From the NCBI GenBank assembly GCA_943330455.2, contig CALQHT020000018.1, positions 1 through 39,789 of the forward strand: 39,789 nucleotides of DNA. The letters run 5' to 3'. Numbering within the stretch: position 1 is the stretch's first letter; the number at the start of each line of letters is the position of its first letter. The position numbers and the translations under genes were made by a program. The stretch comes from Nitrosovibrio sp. Nv4. GTDB lineage: Bacteria > Pseudomonadota > Alphaproteobacteria > Acetobacterales > Acetobacteraceae. Below are positions 6,973 through 15,363 of this stretch, in pieces. Below the pieces are notes generated by a model, which saw nothing but the letters and a program-made list of their open reading frames with translations, searched no databases and had not been told where the DNA came from.

Positions 6973-7566
6973 ATGCGCAAGACCTTGCTTGTTGCCACCA
7001 TCCTTGCCGCCGGCGCCCTCTCGCTGACTTCCGCCAACGCGGCACCGGTCGTCAACCTCGCCGGCCAGGCATTTACCTCCTCCAGCGACGTCCTGACGGT
7101 TCGCCAGTCCGGTGAGGCGCCGCGTCGCGAAGACCGCCGCAACGATCGTCGCACGACCGACGCGACCCCGCAGGGCTTCAACGCCGATCAGGTGCAGACG
7201 GTTCGCCAGTCCGGCGAGGCGCCGCGTCGCGAAGACCGCCGCAACGACCGCCGCACGACCGACGCGACCCCGCAGGGCTTCAATGCCGATCACGTGCAGA
7301 CGGTTCGTCAGTCCGGCGAGGCGCCGCGTCGCGAAGACCGCCGCAACGATCGTCGCACCACCGACGCGACCCTGCAGGGCTTCAACGCTGATTACGTGCT
7401 GACGGTTCGTCAGGCTGGTGAGGCACCGCGTCGCGAAGATCGCCGCAACGATCGTCGCACCACGGAAGCCACGCCGGATGGGTTCGATGCGTCGCAGGTC
7501 CTGCTGGTGCGTGAAGCAGGCTCGGGTGCCGGACGTCAGCGTCAGCGCCACACCGGCAATCCGTGA
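6973..7566 (+). CDS. Secreted Arg/Asp-rich protein made of four 34-residue tandem repeats; function unknown
   Basis: A 197-residue protein with a clear signal peptide (MRKTLLVATILAAGALSLTS, then ANA|A). After a short leader (VVNLAGQAFTSSSDVLT) come four nearly identical 34-residue units (VRQSGEAPRREDRRNDRR, then TT.ATPQGFNADQVQT) and the start of a fifth (VREAG), ending in an Arg/Gln/His tail. Each unit has seven Arg and about six acidic residues, so the mature protein is a polyampholyte, probably disordered or periodically folded, without Cys. No known family is recognised. The ATG at 6973 is preferred because it opens the signal peptide and lies downstream of the start site predicted from the sigma-54 promoter at 6909. 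AGAAAGG is the ribosome site. Its neighbours are a barrel protein and a kinase/sigma-54 activator pair, suggesting an induced cell-surface or periplasmic role. Confidence 0.85.
   Translation: MRKTLLVATILAAGALSLTSANAAPVVNLAGQAFTSSSDVLTVRQSGEAPRREDRRNDRRTTDATPQGFNADQVQTVRQSGEAPRREDRRNDRRTTDATPQGFNADHVQTVRQSGEAPRREDRRNDRRTTDATLQGFNADYVLTVRQAGEAPRREDRRNDRRTTEATPDGFDASQVLLVREAGSGAGRQRQRHTGNP
7099..7506 (+). repeat. Four 102-bp in-frame tandem repeats inside the secreted-protein gene
   Basis: Units begin at 7099, 7201, 7303 and 7405, exactly 102 bp apart, with a partial fifth from 7507. They differ at only a few positions, several of them synonymous (for example gttcgccag versus gttcgtcag). This indicates recent duplication or gene conversion under protein-level constraint. 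Unit number may vary between strains. Confidence 0.95.
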
Positions 7567-7622
7567 TTGCCACCCGCCCCGACTGGTGCAAGCCTTCGGG
7601 GCGGTCGGAGGAACGGGAGGAT

Positions 7623-7652
7623 GACGCGTCCGGGAATCGTCCCGGGCGCGTC
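7623..7652 (+). terminator. Strong hairpin between the repeat-protein and barrel-protein genes
   Basis: A 13-bp stem with one mismatch (gacgcgtccggga/tcccgggcgcgtc) closes a 4-base atcg loop. No long T-run follows (acgctcgtttc), so it may be a partial terminator or an RNA-stabilising hairpin that lowers expression of the downstream genes. Confidence 0.55.
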
Positions 7653-7699
7653 ACGCTCGTTTCGGGCAACGCTTCGTTCGGCATTCGCATGAGGGCTCG

Positions 7700-8503
7700 G
7701 TGTTGTCTCGATTTATGGCTGTGTCCTCCGGCCTTTTGGCGCCCGTCCTGCTAGTTGCCTGCCAGTTTGCGTGGCCGTCCGCCGCCTGGTCGCGCGAATT
7801 GAAGATGACGATCGAGCCGTCGTTCACCAGCGGCAAATACGGAACCGACAGCACGACGGACACGTTCGAAGTGCCGCTGAAACTGCGCTACAAGGACGGG
7901 CCGTACAAGGTTGGACTTCGCATTCCATACCTCAGCGTGACCGGGCCGCAGTCCCCGGTGCCGGGCGTGGGTCTGGTCGGGTCCGACACCGGCGTGCGCG
8001 GCACGGTGCGCGGCCTCGGCGATGTCGGGCTGCGGGGCTCGGTCCGGGTACTCGGCGGTGGGGATGGCGATTGGTTCGAACTGGAAGCCGGCATGGCGCT
8101 GCGGCTGCCCACCGGCAACAAGGCGCGCGGTCTCGGCAGTGGTCAGCTTGGCCTTTCCCCCCATCTGGATGCCACCATCGACCTGGGATCCAACCTGTCG
8201 CTGGAAGTCACCGCCGGCCGGTTCATTCGCACGCGGCATCCACAGGATCAGCAGCTTCGAGATTTCTTTTATGCAACGGTGGAGTTGGATTACGACGTCA
8301 TGCCGCAGGTGACGGTGGGCGTGACCGTGGACACCCAGCAGGCCTCGGTGTCCTACGGGACAGCCGTGCTGGAAGCCGGTGTTTTCGCGGAATATGAGTT
8401 CACGTCCGGCACACGCATCGGCGTCAGCGTGTCGCGCGGCTTCACCCGTGACAGCAGCGCGTTCAGCGTCGGCTTGCTGCTTTCGCATCGGTTTTCCTGG
8501 TGA
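7700..8503 (+). CDS. Outer-membrane beta-barrel protein (MetA-pathway/transporter-like), substrate unknown
   Basis: This 267-residue protein has a signal peptide ending near AAWSRE and an alternating-residue beta-rich mature part (KMTIEPSFTSGKYGTDS, then FEVPLKLRYKDGPYKVGLRIPYL). It ends in the aromatic RFSW, the typical C-terminal barrel signal. The layout resembles proteins annotated as phenol-degradation MetA-like or generic OMP transporters. A Gly-rich turn region (GVGLVGSDTGVRGTVRGLG) separates two strand groups. The start is a GTG at 7700 after GAGGG; an in-frame ATG at 7715 is a possible alternative with a shorter signal. It lies 84 bp before the histidine kinase on the same strand, consistent with an operon. 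Whether it is a pore, a receptor or the partner of the secreted repeat protein is not visible. Confidence 0.75.
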   Translation: MLSRFMAVSSGLLAPVLLVACQFAWPSAAWSRELKMTIEPSFTSGKYGTDSTTDTFEVPLKLRYKDGPYKVGLRIPYLSVTGPQSPVPGVGLVGSDTGVRGTVRGLGDVGLRGSVRVLGGGDGDWFELEAGMALRLPTGNKARGLGSGQLGLSPHLDATIDLGSNLSLEVTAGRFIRTRHPQDQQLRDFFYATVELDYDVMPQVTVGVTVDTQQASVSYGTAVLEAGVFAEYEFTSGTRIGVSVSRGFTRDSSAFSVGLLLSHRFSW

Positions 8504-8586
8504 TGATGCAACGCGTCGAACACGCATGGACGCACCTGCTGATCCCGTCTACCAGGGCGTGGCCGCGTCCTTCATGGTCAGGAACA

Positions 8587-9921
8587 ATGCGCCGAGTATC
8601 CTTCAATCTTCGTCTATGGTTCTTCCTGACAGGGTTTGGCGTCATCGCGACCTTGGCCAGCGTGTTCGCCGTGACGATGTCGAATTTCATCTTCGAAATC
8701 ATGGTGGACCGAGAGGTCGAGGTGACCCGGGACTTCCTGGAAAGCGTGGTCCGCGCGGAACGGCTGGGTCCCGCCGTATTTGCACCCGCAGCAACGATAG
8801 ACAACGAAGGCCTGATGTCCTTTGCCCGCCACATAGAGGATCTGCCAGGAACCCTGCGGGCCAACATCTATGCGGTCGATCGGTCGATCCTGTGGTCCAC
8901 CGATGCCGCCCTGATCGGGCGCCGCTTCGATGACAACGACGAACTCCGCGCCGCCCTGACCGGCAAGATGCTCGGGGAGGTCGTGGAGGCCGATGCCGAT
9001 GCCAAGACCGAGCATGCGGCGTTGAATGTCGGCGATCTCGGCTACTTTATAGAGGCATATATCCCGATCCGGGGCATGCGAAACGATATCGTGGCCGTCG
9101 TCGAGTTGTACAAATTGCCGGTGGCCCTGGATGCGGCGCTGCGCTCCGGCCGACGCATTGTCTGGTTGAGCGCGGCCGGCGGCGCGCTTGTCCTGTTCGT
9201 CACCCTGTTCTGGATCGTTCGTCGCGCCGCTCGGCTCATCGAGGGGCAGCAATTGGCATTGTCGCATATGGAAGCGCTGGCGGCACTCGGCCAAATGGCG
9301 GGCGGCGTGGCGCATAATCTGCGTAATCCGATGGCCGGGATTCGCTCCTCCGCCGAATTGATACAGTTGGAAAGCCCGGACGGGGCCGGTCTCGCCGCCG
9401 ACATCGTGGGCGAGGTGGATCGGATGGAGCGCACAGTCCGGCAATTGCTCGAATTCACCCGAACAGAGGCGCCGACACCGCAACGGGTCGATCCGTTCGG
9501 GCTTGTCAGCGACAATCTGGCGCTGCAACGGCCCGCCCTGGAACGCGACGGCATCGAGGTGTCGGTGCAGGATCGGCGACAACGCAGAAAAGGGGTGCAT
9601 GTCGACCCGGTGCTGATCGGCCAGGCCCTGACCAGCATCGTCGTCAACGCCAGAGAGGCGATGGTGAATGGCGGTCGGTTGCAGGTCGAACTGCGGGACG
9701 TCGGGTCAAAACTCCATATCGTCTATACCGACAATGGACCGGGTGTGACGGCGGACATCATGCATCGAATCTCCGAGCCGTTCTTTACGACCAAAACACG
9801 AGGTCTGGGGCTGGGCCTGGCCCTGGCCCGACGGATTGTCGAACGTTTTGACGGCACCTTGGAGATCGCCAACGCCCCCGGCGGCGGCGCGTGCGTGACG
9901 ATACAATTGTCGGTGGTATAG
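8587..9921 (+). CDS. Membrane sensor histidine kinase, NtrB-type, partner of the sigma-54 activator
   Basis: A 444-residue kinase: TM1 at about 9-30, an approximately 160-residue periplasmic sensor domain, TM2 at 189-213, then HisKA with GQMAGGVAHNLRNPMAGI (H243) and a HATPase domain with VVNAREAM (N box), DNGPGV and LGLGLALARR (G boxes). The ATG at 8587 was chosen because it follows AGGA and leads directly into TM1; the extension to 8500 is unlikely. The residue after the phospho-His is Asn, where many HisKA proteins have Glu or Asp. It ends three bases before the activator gene, so they are one transcription unit. The periplasmic domain may read the state of the envelope or of the secreted repeat protein. 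The ligand is unknown. Confidence 0.93.
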   Translation: MRRVSFNLRLWFFLTGFGVIATLASVFAVTMSNFIFEIMVDREVEVTRDFLESVVRAERLGPAVFAPAATIDNEGLMSFARHIEDLPGTLRANIYAVDRSILWSTDAALIGRRFDDNDELRAALTGKMLGEVVEADADAKTEHAALNVGDLGYFIEAYIPIRGMRNDIVAVVELYKLPVALDAALRSGRRIVWLSAAGGALVLFVTLFWIVRRAARLIEGQQLALSHMEALAALGQMAGGVAHNLRNPMAGIRSSAELIQLESPDGAGLAADIVGEVDRMERTVRQLLEFTRTEAPTPQRVDPFGLVSDNLALQRPALERDGIEVSVQDRRQRRKGVHVDPVLIGQALTSIVVNAREAMVNGGRLQVELRDVGSKLHIVYTDNGPGVTADIMHRISEPFFTTKTRGLGLGLALARRIVERFDGTLEIANAPGGGACVTIQLSVV

Positions 9922-9924
9922 GCA

Positions 9925-11322
9925 ATGGCCGCAACGATCCTGATCGTCGAGGATGAATCGCTGGTGGCGCGCAACCTCGCGCGGTTCCTGGACAAACGCG
10001 GTCACTCCGCCACGATCGCGATGACCGTGAAGCAGGGATTGGCCCGCTATGAGGAAATGCGGCCCGATGTCGCGCTGATCGACTACAACCTGCCGGACGG
10101 CAACGGCATGACCCTGATCAAGCAGATCCGCCAGCATGATCGTGCCACCAAGCTGGTGATGATCACCGCGCATGGCAGTGTCGCCGTCGCGGTGGAAGCG
10201 ATGAAGGCCGGCGCTGACGATTACCTCACCAAACCGGTCTCCCTGGAAGAAGTCGGGCTGTTGGTGGAACGACTGGTGTCGCAGGGCCAGGTGGAAGGCT
10301 CGCTGGCCTATTACCGGCGCAAGGAAGAAGACCGCAGCGGCCTGGATCGCATTATCGGTGAGTCCCCCAGTATTCAGGCCGTGAAACAACGTATTGGCCA
10401 AATACTGGCGATGGAGGCTCGTCAGGTCAGCGGCGCGCCGCCCGCCGTGCTGATCACCGGCGAAACCGGCACGGGGAAGGAACTGATCGCGCGGGCGTTC
10501 CATTTCGACGGTCCCCGGCGCAACTTCCCGTTCGTGGAGATCAACTGTGCCGCCCTGCCCGAGAACCTGCTGGAATCGGAGCTGTTCGGCCATGAACGGG
10601 GCGCCTTCACCGATGCCAAGGAACGCCGGGTCGGCCTGATCCAGGCCGCCGATCGCGGCACCCTGTTCCTCGACGAAATGGGCGAGATGCCGCTGCTGGC
10701 CCAGGCCAAATTGTTGAAAGTGCTGGAAGACGGCAAGGTCAGGCCGGTCGGGGGCACCCATGAGCGTTCGGTCGATGTGCGCTTCGTCGCGGCCACCAAC
10801 GTCGCGATCGCCGAACGGGTGCGCAGCGGCGAATTCCGCACCGATCTTTACTATCGGCTGAGCGGCGTTTCGATCGAAATACCCCCTCTGCGGGCGCGAG
10901 AAGACGACGTTCTCCTGTTAGCCGAACATTTCCTGGCCGAGCATCGACGTCGCTATGGGCGGCCGGAACTGGTGATCGACGCCTCTGCCGAGGCAGCTCT
11001 GCGGCGCCACCCCTGGGCCGGCAATGTGCGCGAATTGCGTAATACGTTGGAGCAGGCAGCTTTGTTGACGGTCGGCGGCCGTATCCGGGCAACCGACCTG
11101 CACCTGCGGGAGCCGCCGTGGCTGACCAGCGGTGCGGCGGACATGCCGTCCGGGCCTGACAGCGGGGTGACTTTGGCCTCGATCGAGCGGGACCTGATCG
11201 TCAACGCGCTGAATCGTGTGGGCGGCAATGTCAGCCTGGCGGCGAAGGAACTGGGCATTTCCCGCGACACGCTGCGCTACCGAATGGACAAGCACAAACT
11301 GCGGCGCGACGGTTCGACCTGA
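9925..11322 (+). CDS. Sigma-54-dependent NtrC-family response regulator
   Basis: A 465-residue activator with three domains: receiver (ILIVEDE, D53 in LIDYNLPDGNG, Lys in YLTKPVS), AAA+ ATPase (Walker A GETGTGKE at about 179-186, sigma-54-contacting GAFTDA at 226-231, Walker B LFLDEMGE), and a Fis-type helix-turn-helix (GGNVSLAAKELGISRDTLRY). It remodels closed sigma-54 promoter complexes when phosphorylated. It is paired with the kinase ending at 9921. The only convincing sigma-54 promoter I noticed nearby is that at 6909, in front of the secreted repeat gene, making that gene its natural target. It is not NtrC itself, since no glnA/ntrB context is present. Confidence 0.95.
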   Translation: MAATILIVEDESLVARNLARFLDKRGHSATIAMTVKQGLARYEEMRPDVALIDYNLPDGNGMTLIKQIRQHDRATKLVMITAHGSVAVAVEAMKAGADDYLTKPVSLEEVGLLVERLVSQGQVEGSLAYYRRKEEDRSGLDRIIGESPSIQAVKQRIGQILAMEARQVSGAPPAVLITGETGTGKELIARAFHFDGPRRNFPFVEINCAALPENLLESELFGHERGAFTDAKERRVGLIQAADRGTLFLDEMGEMPLLAQAKLLKVLEDGKVRPVGGTHERSVDVRFVAATNVAIAERVRSGEFRTDLYYRLSGVSIEIPPLRAREDDVLLLAEHFLAEHRRRYGRPELVIDASAEAALRRHPWAGNVRELRNTLEQAALLTVGGRIRATDLHLREPPWLTSGAADMPSGPDSGVTLASIERDLIVNALNRVGGNVSLAAKELGISRDTLRYRMDKHKLRRDGST

Positions 11323-11361
11323 CTGGCAGGCGTCCGCGGGGTCGATTTCGGCGCCCGATTG

Positions 11362-12540
11362 TCAGCCTGCGGTCGTTGCCTCCGTCTCCTGCCCTGCCGC
11401 CTCGTTCAGTTCGGCTTCGCACGCCGCCATCGCGGCCTGATCGGACGGGAATGTCCGAATATGTCCGTAGGGATCGGTCAGGAAACTCGGGTCGACCAGG
11501 CCGGCGGCGGTGCGGCGAAGCGCGCCCAACCAGGGCAGACCCTGGCGTCCGTTGTCTCGGTAGACCAGGGCAAGCCCGTCCCGATAGCGCCACGCGGCAT
11601 CGCCCTGTCGCGTCCAATCGGCCTCTGCTTCGGGCGGCGGCCCAGGGGGAGGTTCTGGGGGAGGTTCGGTTGGCAGCCCGAGTGAAGGTTCCGGGGGCAA
11701 TTCTGGGGGAGGCTCGACGTGCACGGGCGCTTCTGCTTCGCTGGGGGGGGCGGCAGCCAGCATCGCCCGCACGTCATCGGAGAAGGATCGGATCGTCTCG
11801 TCGCGGAGGGTCGACATGTCATCGTAGTGTTTGATCAGGTGTGACCGGTAGGCCATTTCCTCCTTGTCGGTGTCGGCCCTGCCGCGCCCCAGTTTTTCGA
11901 ACCAATCCTGATGCGACCGGGTCTGGTAGTGGTTGATGACCAGTCCCTCGTGACACGGGGTCTCCTGGATGGGGATATTCGGGATTGTCCGCCCCAACCC
12001 ATCGGCGGCATCGGCGCGCAGGCGGAACTGGTGGGGGTTGTCGGTTATGTCCAGCAGGTCGGCGCAACGGACGATGGATTTTACGTGGCGGTTGGCGCTG
12101 AAAGCGTCGGTCGTCCGCATGGTGTAATTGTCGATGACGAGGCCTTCGGGGCGTTGCTCCCAGCCCGAGGAGCCGAAGACCCGCCATTGCGCCAGCACGG
12201 CGGACGCGGTCGGGATGCGGTCCAGCAAAGCCCTGACCGAACGGTCCTGAAGGGGAAGCAGGAATTCGTCCAGGTCGATAAAGGCCACCCAGTCGCATGC
12301 CTGAGCGTGATGATCGATGAAGTGGCGATAGGCCGGGAGCTGACCCGGACGCGGTGGCCATTCGGTCACGGTGACATATGGCGCCTGGTTGGACCGCCGG
12401 ATCAGGTCGGCGCCGCCATCGGTGCTTTCGTTGTCATACAGATAGAAATGATCGAAGCCGACGACCCGGTGATACGCGATCCATTCGAGCAGAAAGGCCG
12501 CCTCGTTCTTAAAGATGGCGCAGATGGCCAGCCGGCTCAT
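11362..12540 (-). CDS. GT92/GT2-like glycosyltransferase with Pro-rich linker
   Basis: A 392-residue cytoplasmic glycosyltransferase of the Glyco_tranf_2_4/GT92 type. The N-terminal signature AICAIFKNEAAFLLEWIAYH, then FDHFYLYDNESTDGG binds the nucleotide-sugar; FIDLDEF is the DxD-like metal site. Further conserved parts are NRHVKSIVR and GLVINHYQTRS. A Pro/Glu-rich linker (about 280-310, runs of PPPE and PEPP) joins this to a C-terminal domain (QGDAAW, GLALVYRD, GLPWLGALRR, PSFLTDPYGHIRTF). The paralogue at 12727 has the same two domains without the Pro-rich linker. The ATG at 12540 opens the domain; the extension to 12660 does not. It is convergent with the sigma-54 activator. Substrate unknown; such enzymes usually decorate surface polysaccharide or glycoproteins. 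Confidence 0.85.
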   Translation of the reverse strand: MSRLAICAIFKNEAAFLLEWIAYHRVVGFDHFYLYDNESTDGGADLIRRSNQAPYVTVTEWPPRPGQLPAYRHFIDHHAQACDWVAFIDLDEFLLPLQDRSVRALLDRIPTASAVLAQWRVFGSSGWEQRPEGLVIDNYTMRTTDAFSANRHVKSIVRCADLLDITDNPHQFRLRADAADGLGRTIPNIPIQETPCHEGLVINHYQTRSHQDWFEKLGRGRADTDKEEMAYRSHLIKHYDDMSTLRDETIRSFSDDVRAMLAAAPPSEAEAPVHVEPPPELPPEPSLGLPTEPPPEPPPGPPPEAEADWTRQGDAAWRYRDGLALVYRDNGRQGLPWLGALRRTAAGLVDPSFLTDPYGHIRTFPSDQAAMAACEAELNEAAGQETEATTAG

Positions 12541-12726
12541 GTGTCTGTCCCTAGATGGCGAGTGACCGCCAGGTTGCTGGTCCAAGGTCGTTTCCGCCGT
12601 GGTGTTGCCCCCCAACCCATGGTCGGCACAACCAAAAAATGCACCGTCGGCAATTTTCACCGGCGATGCGGGGCCATCCCGGGTTTACGGCCGGCAGGCA
12701 TGATATCGTCCGCGGAACCGTCCGGC

Positions 12727-13809
12727 CTACCGGTTCGGTTCCGCGGACGACAGCAGAGCCAATGCGGCCTCGCACGCCGCGATCGCCGCCCGGTCCGTGG
12801 CGAAGACCCGGATATGTCCCTCGACATCGATCAGGAATGTCGGGTCGATCCGACCGGCGGCGGAACGGCGGAGCGCGCCCAGCCATGGCCGGCCGAACCG
12901 ACCTGTATCGCGGTACACCAGAGCCAGCCCATCGGGATGATTCCAGGCCGCGTCGCCCTGGGGCGCCCATCCGATTGCCTCGTCGGGGGACAACAACGCG
13001 GGATCCGGTGCCGGATCGGGGCTTGTCAGGGCCGCCCGCACCGCATCGGCAAAAGATTGGATTTGGTGGTCGGCGACCGTCGAAATCTCCGCATAGTGGT
13101 CGAGCAACGCGGGTGGGTATTTCGGCTCGTCCTGCTCGATCATCGCGCTGCCGCGGTGGATCTTCTCCAGCCAATCCTGGCGGGAGCGGGTCTGGTAGTG
13201 GTTGATGACCAATGCCTCGTGACAGGCGGTCGCCTGGATGCCGATGTTGGGGACCGGTCGGCCCATCGTGTCGCAGGGCTGGCCGCGGAGGCGGAATTCG
13301 TGCGGGTTCTTGGTCACGTCCAGCAGATCGACGCAGCGGACAATGGATTTCACATGGCGGTTGGCCGAGAAACCGTCCTCGCCGCGCATGGTGTAGTTGT
13401 CGATGACCAGGCCCTCCGGCCGTTCCATCCAGCCGGACGGCCCGAACACCCGCCAATGCACCAGCACGGCGGAGGCATGGGGCATTCGGTCCAGCATCGG
13501 ACGGACCGAGCGTTCCGTCAGCGGCAGCAGGAATTCGTCGATGTCAATAAAGGCCGCCCAGTCGCAGGAATGGGCGTGATGGTCGATGAAATGCCGGTAG
13601 GCGGAGAGTTGACCCGGCCGCGGCGGCCATTGTGTCAAGGTGACATGGGCACCGAGATGAGAGGCGCGGATGAGCGCTGAGCCGCCATCGGTGCTGTCGT
13701 TGTCATACAGGTAGAAGTGGTCGAAGCCGACGACCCGGTGATAGGCGATCCATTCCAGCAGATAGGGCGCCTCGTTCTTGAAGATGGCGCAGATTGCCAG
13801 TTGGCTCAT
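12727..13809 (-). CDS. GT92/GT2-like glycosyltransferase, paralogue of the downstream gene
   Basis: A 360-residue enzyme with the same architecture as the gene at 11362: AICAIFKNEAPYLLEWIAYH, FYLYDNDSTDGG, the metal motif FIDIDEF, NYTMRGEDGFSANRHVKSIV and ALVINHYQTRS, followed by a C-terminal domain QGDAAWNHPDGLALVYRD, then GRPWLGALRRSAAG and DVEGHIRVFATDR. The linker is short and lacks the proline repeats. The high similarity and tandem order indicate a local duplication. The ATG at 13809 follows a G-rich stretch. The gap of 186 bp between the paralogues contains nothing I recognise. Acceptor and donor are not visible from sequence. Confidence 0.87.
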   Translation of the reverse strand: MSQLAICAIFKNEAPYLLEWIAYHRVVGFDHFYLYDNDSTDGGSALIRASHLGAHVTLTQWPPRPGQLSAYRHFIDHHAHSCDWAAFIDIDEFLLPLTERSVRPMLDRMPHASAVLVHWRVFGPSGWMERPEGLVIDNYTMRGEDGFSANRHVKSIVRCVDLLDVTKNPHEFRLRGQPCDTMGRPVPNIGIQATACHEALVINHYQTRSRQDWLEKIHRGSAMIEQDEPKYPPALLDHYAEISTVADHQIQSFADAVRAALTSPDPAPDPALLSPDEAIGWAPQGDAAWNHPDGLALVYRDTGRFGRPWLGALRRSAAGRIDPTFLIDVEGHIRVFATDRAAIAACEAALALLSSAEPNR

Positions 13810-13941
13810 GTGCCCTGGGTCCCCCGATGGCGGGCCGGATATGTCCCCACACCTGTCACGGATAGCGGTGCCCGGACCAAGCCTCGGATGGCAACGAACT
13901 GACAGGTGATCCTTAGGCGGGCTGGCGGCGCGGGGTCGATC

Positions 13942-15363
13942 TCAGCGGAAGATCGCTCCGGCCGCCAATTGCGCCGCATCCACGACGGGGGCGGGGAACA
14001 GGAAGAAGAAGGCGGTGAACAAGCCGGTCGCCGCGACCACGAAGGACAGCGCCGGCGGGCGGCGATCGAATGCCTCCACCGGTGCGTCGAAATACATGAT
14101 CTTGATGATGCGGATGTAATAGAACGCGCCCACCACGCTGGTCAGCACGCCGACCACGGCGAGCGTCCAGAGCCCGCCCTGCACCGCCGCGAGGAAGATA
14201 TAGAGCTTGGCGAAGAATCCCGACATCAGCGGAATGCCGGCGAGGCTGAACATGAACACCGCCAGCGCCATCGCCAGACCCGGGTCGTTGCTGCCGAGGC
14301 CGGACAGGTCGGAGATATTCTCAACCGGCTGGCCCTTGCGGCGCATCGCCATGATGCAGCCGAATGTGCCGGCGGTCATGAACACGTAGATGACCATGTA
14401 GACTAGAACGCCGCGAATACCCTCGGGCGAGCCCACCGCCAATCCGACCAGCGCATAGCCCATATGCCCGATCGAGGAATACGCCATCAGCCGCTTGATG
14501 TTGGTCTGCCCGATGGCGGCGAACGCGCCCAGCAGCATCGACGCGATGGAGACGATGACGATCAGGCTCTGCCACGAGGCCAGCAGCGGCCCAAACGTCG
14601 TGGCCATCACCCGCAGCATCAGCGCCATCGCCGCCACTTTCGGGGCCGTGGCGAAGAACACGGTGACCGGGGTCGGCGCGCCCTCATAGACGTCCGGCGT
14701 CCACATATGGAACGGCACGGCGGAGATCTTGAATGCCAGACCCACGAGCACGAACACCACGCCGACGATCACACCCGGAGACGCATTGCCCGGCTGCGCC
14801 AACAGGGTGCGCAATTCGTGGAAGTCCATCGTGCCGGAGAAGCCATAGACCAGGGACACGCCATACAGCAGCAACCCGGACGCCAGACCGCCGAGGACGA
14901 AATACTTCAGCCCGGCTTCGGAGGAGCGCAGGTCGTCGCGGGCAAACGCCGCGAGCACGTAGAGCGCCAGGGATTGCAGCTCCAACCCGACATAGAGCGT
15001 CATCAGGTTGGACGCCGAGGTCATCACCATCATGCCGACCACGGCGAACAGCATCAGCACCGGGAACTCGAACCGGGCAATCCCGGCCTGGCGATTCCAG
15101 TCCAAAGACAGGATCGCGGTCAGCGCGGCACCGGACAGCAGGAGCAGCTTGTTGAAGCCGCTGAACGAGTCGGAGACGAACTGCCCATGGTAGCCGATGC
15201 CGGGAAGACCGGTCAGAACCAGCAGGCCGGCGATCAGAAAGGCGCCCAACGTCATCATGGTGCAGATCAGCGCACTGTCCTGCTTGCGCAGCACGCCGAA
15301 AACCAGGATGCCCAGGCCGCAGCAGGCCAGGACGATCTCGGGCAGGGCAAGCATCCAGTTCAT
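13942..15363 (-). CDS. nuoN: NADH-quinone oxidoreductase subunit N
   Basis: The 473-residue antiporter-like membrane subunit lies in the proton-pumping arm of complex I. It is highly hydrophobic throughout, with many predicted helices, and carries the family segment AFKISAVPFHMWTPDVYEGAPTP that holds the conserved Lys and Pro-broken helix. The start ATG shares one base with the nuoM stop (TGATG), so the upstream in-frame extension into nuoM is rejected. It is the last gene of the operon. Downstream (13810-13941) I see only a widely spaced 8-bp inverted repeat (acctgtca at 13850 and its complement near 13900), not a clear terminator. Confidence 0.97.
   Translation of the reverse strand: MNWMLALPEIVLACCGLGILVFGVLRKQDSALICTMMTLGAFLIAGLLVLTGLPGIGYHGQFVSDSFSGFNKLLLLSGAALTAILSLDWNRQAGIARFEFPVLMLFAVVGMMVMTSASNLMTLYVGLELQSLALYVLAAFARDDLRSSEAGLKYFVLGGLASGLLLYGVSLVYGFSGTMDFHELRTLLAQPGNASPGVIVGVVFVLVGLAFKISAVPFHMWTPDVYEGAPTPVTVFFATAPKVAAMALMLRVMATTFGPLLASWQSLIVIVSIASMLLGAFAAIGQTNIKRLMAYSSIGHMGYALVGLAVGSPEGIRGVLVYMVIYVFMTAGTFGCIMAMRRKGQPVENISDLSGLGSNDPGLAMALAVFMFSLAGIPLMSGFFAKLYIFLAAVQGGLWTLAVVGVLTSVVGAFYYIRIIKIMYFDAPVEAFDRRPPALSFVVAATGLFTAFFFLFPAPVVDAAQLAAGAIFR

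Noticed and set aside
7099-7566. 102-bp tandem repeats as a CRISPR array or non-coding satellite
   Set aside because: The units have no spacers, keep one open frame, sit behind a signal peptide, and differ partly at synonymous sites, so they are coding repeats.
9706-10761. Minus-strand 351-codon open frame opposite the kinase/activator genes
   Set aside because: It is antisense to two certain genes and is open only because of high GC codon bias.
11640-11730. Frameshift or assembly error in the glycosyltransferase at the Pro-rich region
   Set aside because: The frame stays open and the C-terminal domain after it aligns with the paralogue, so it is a true linker.
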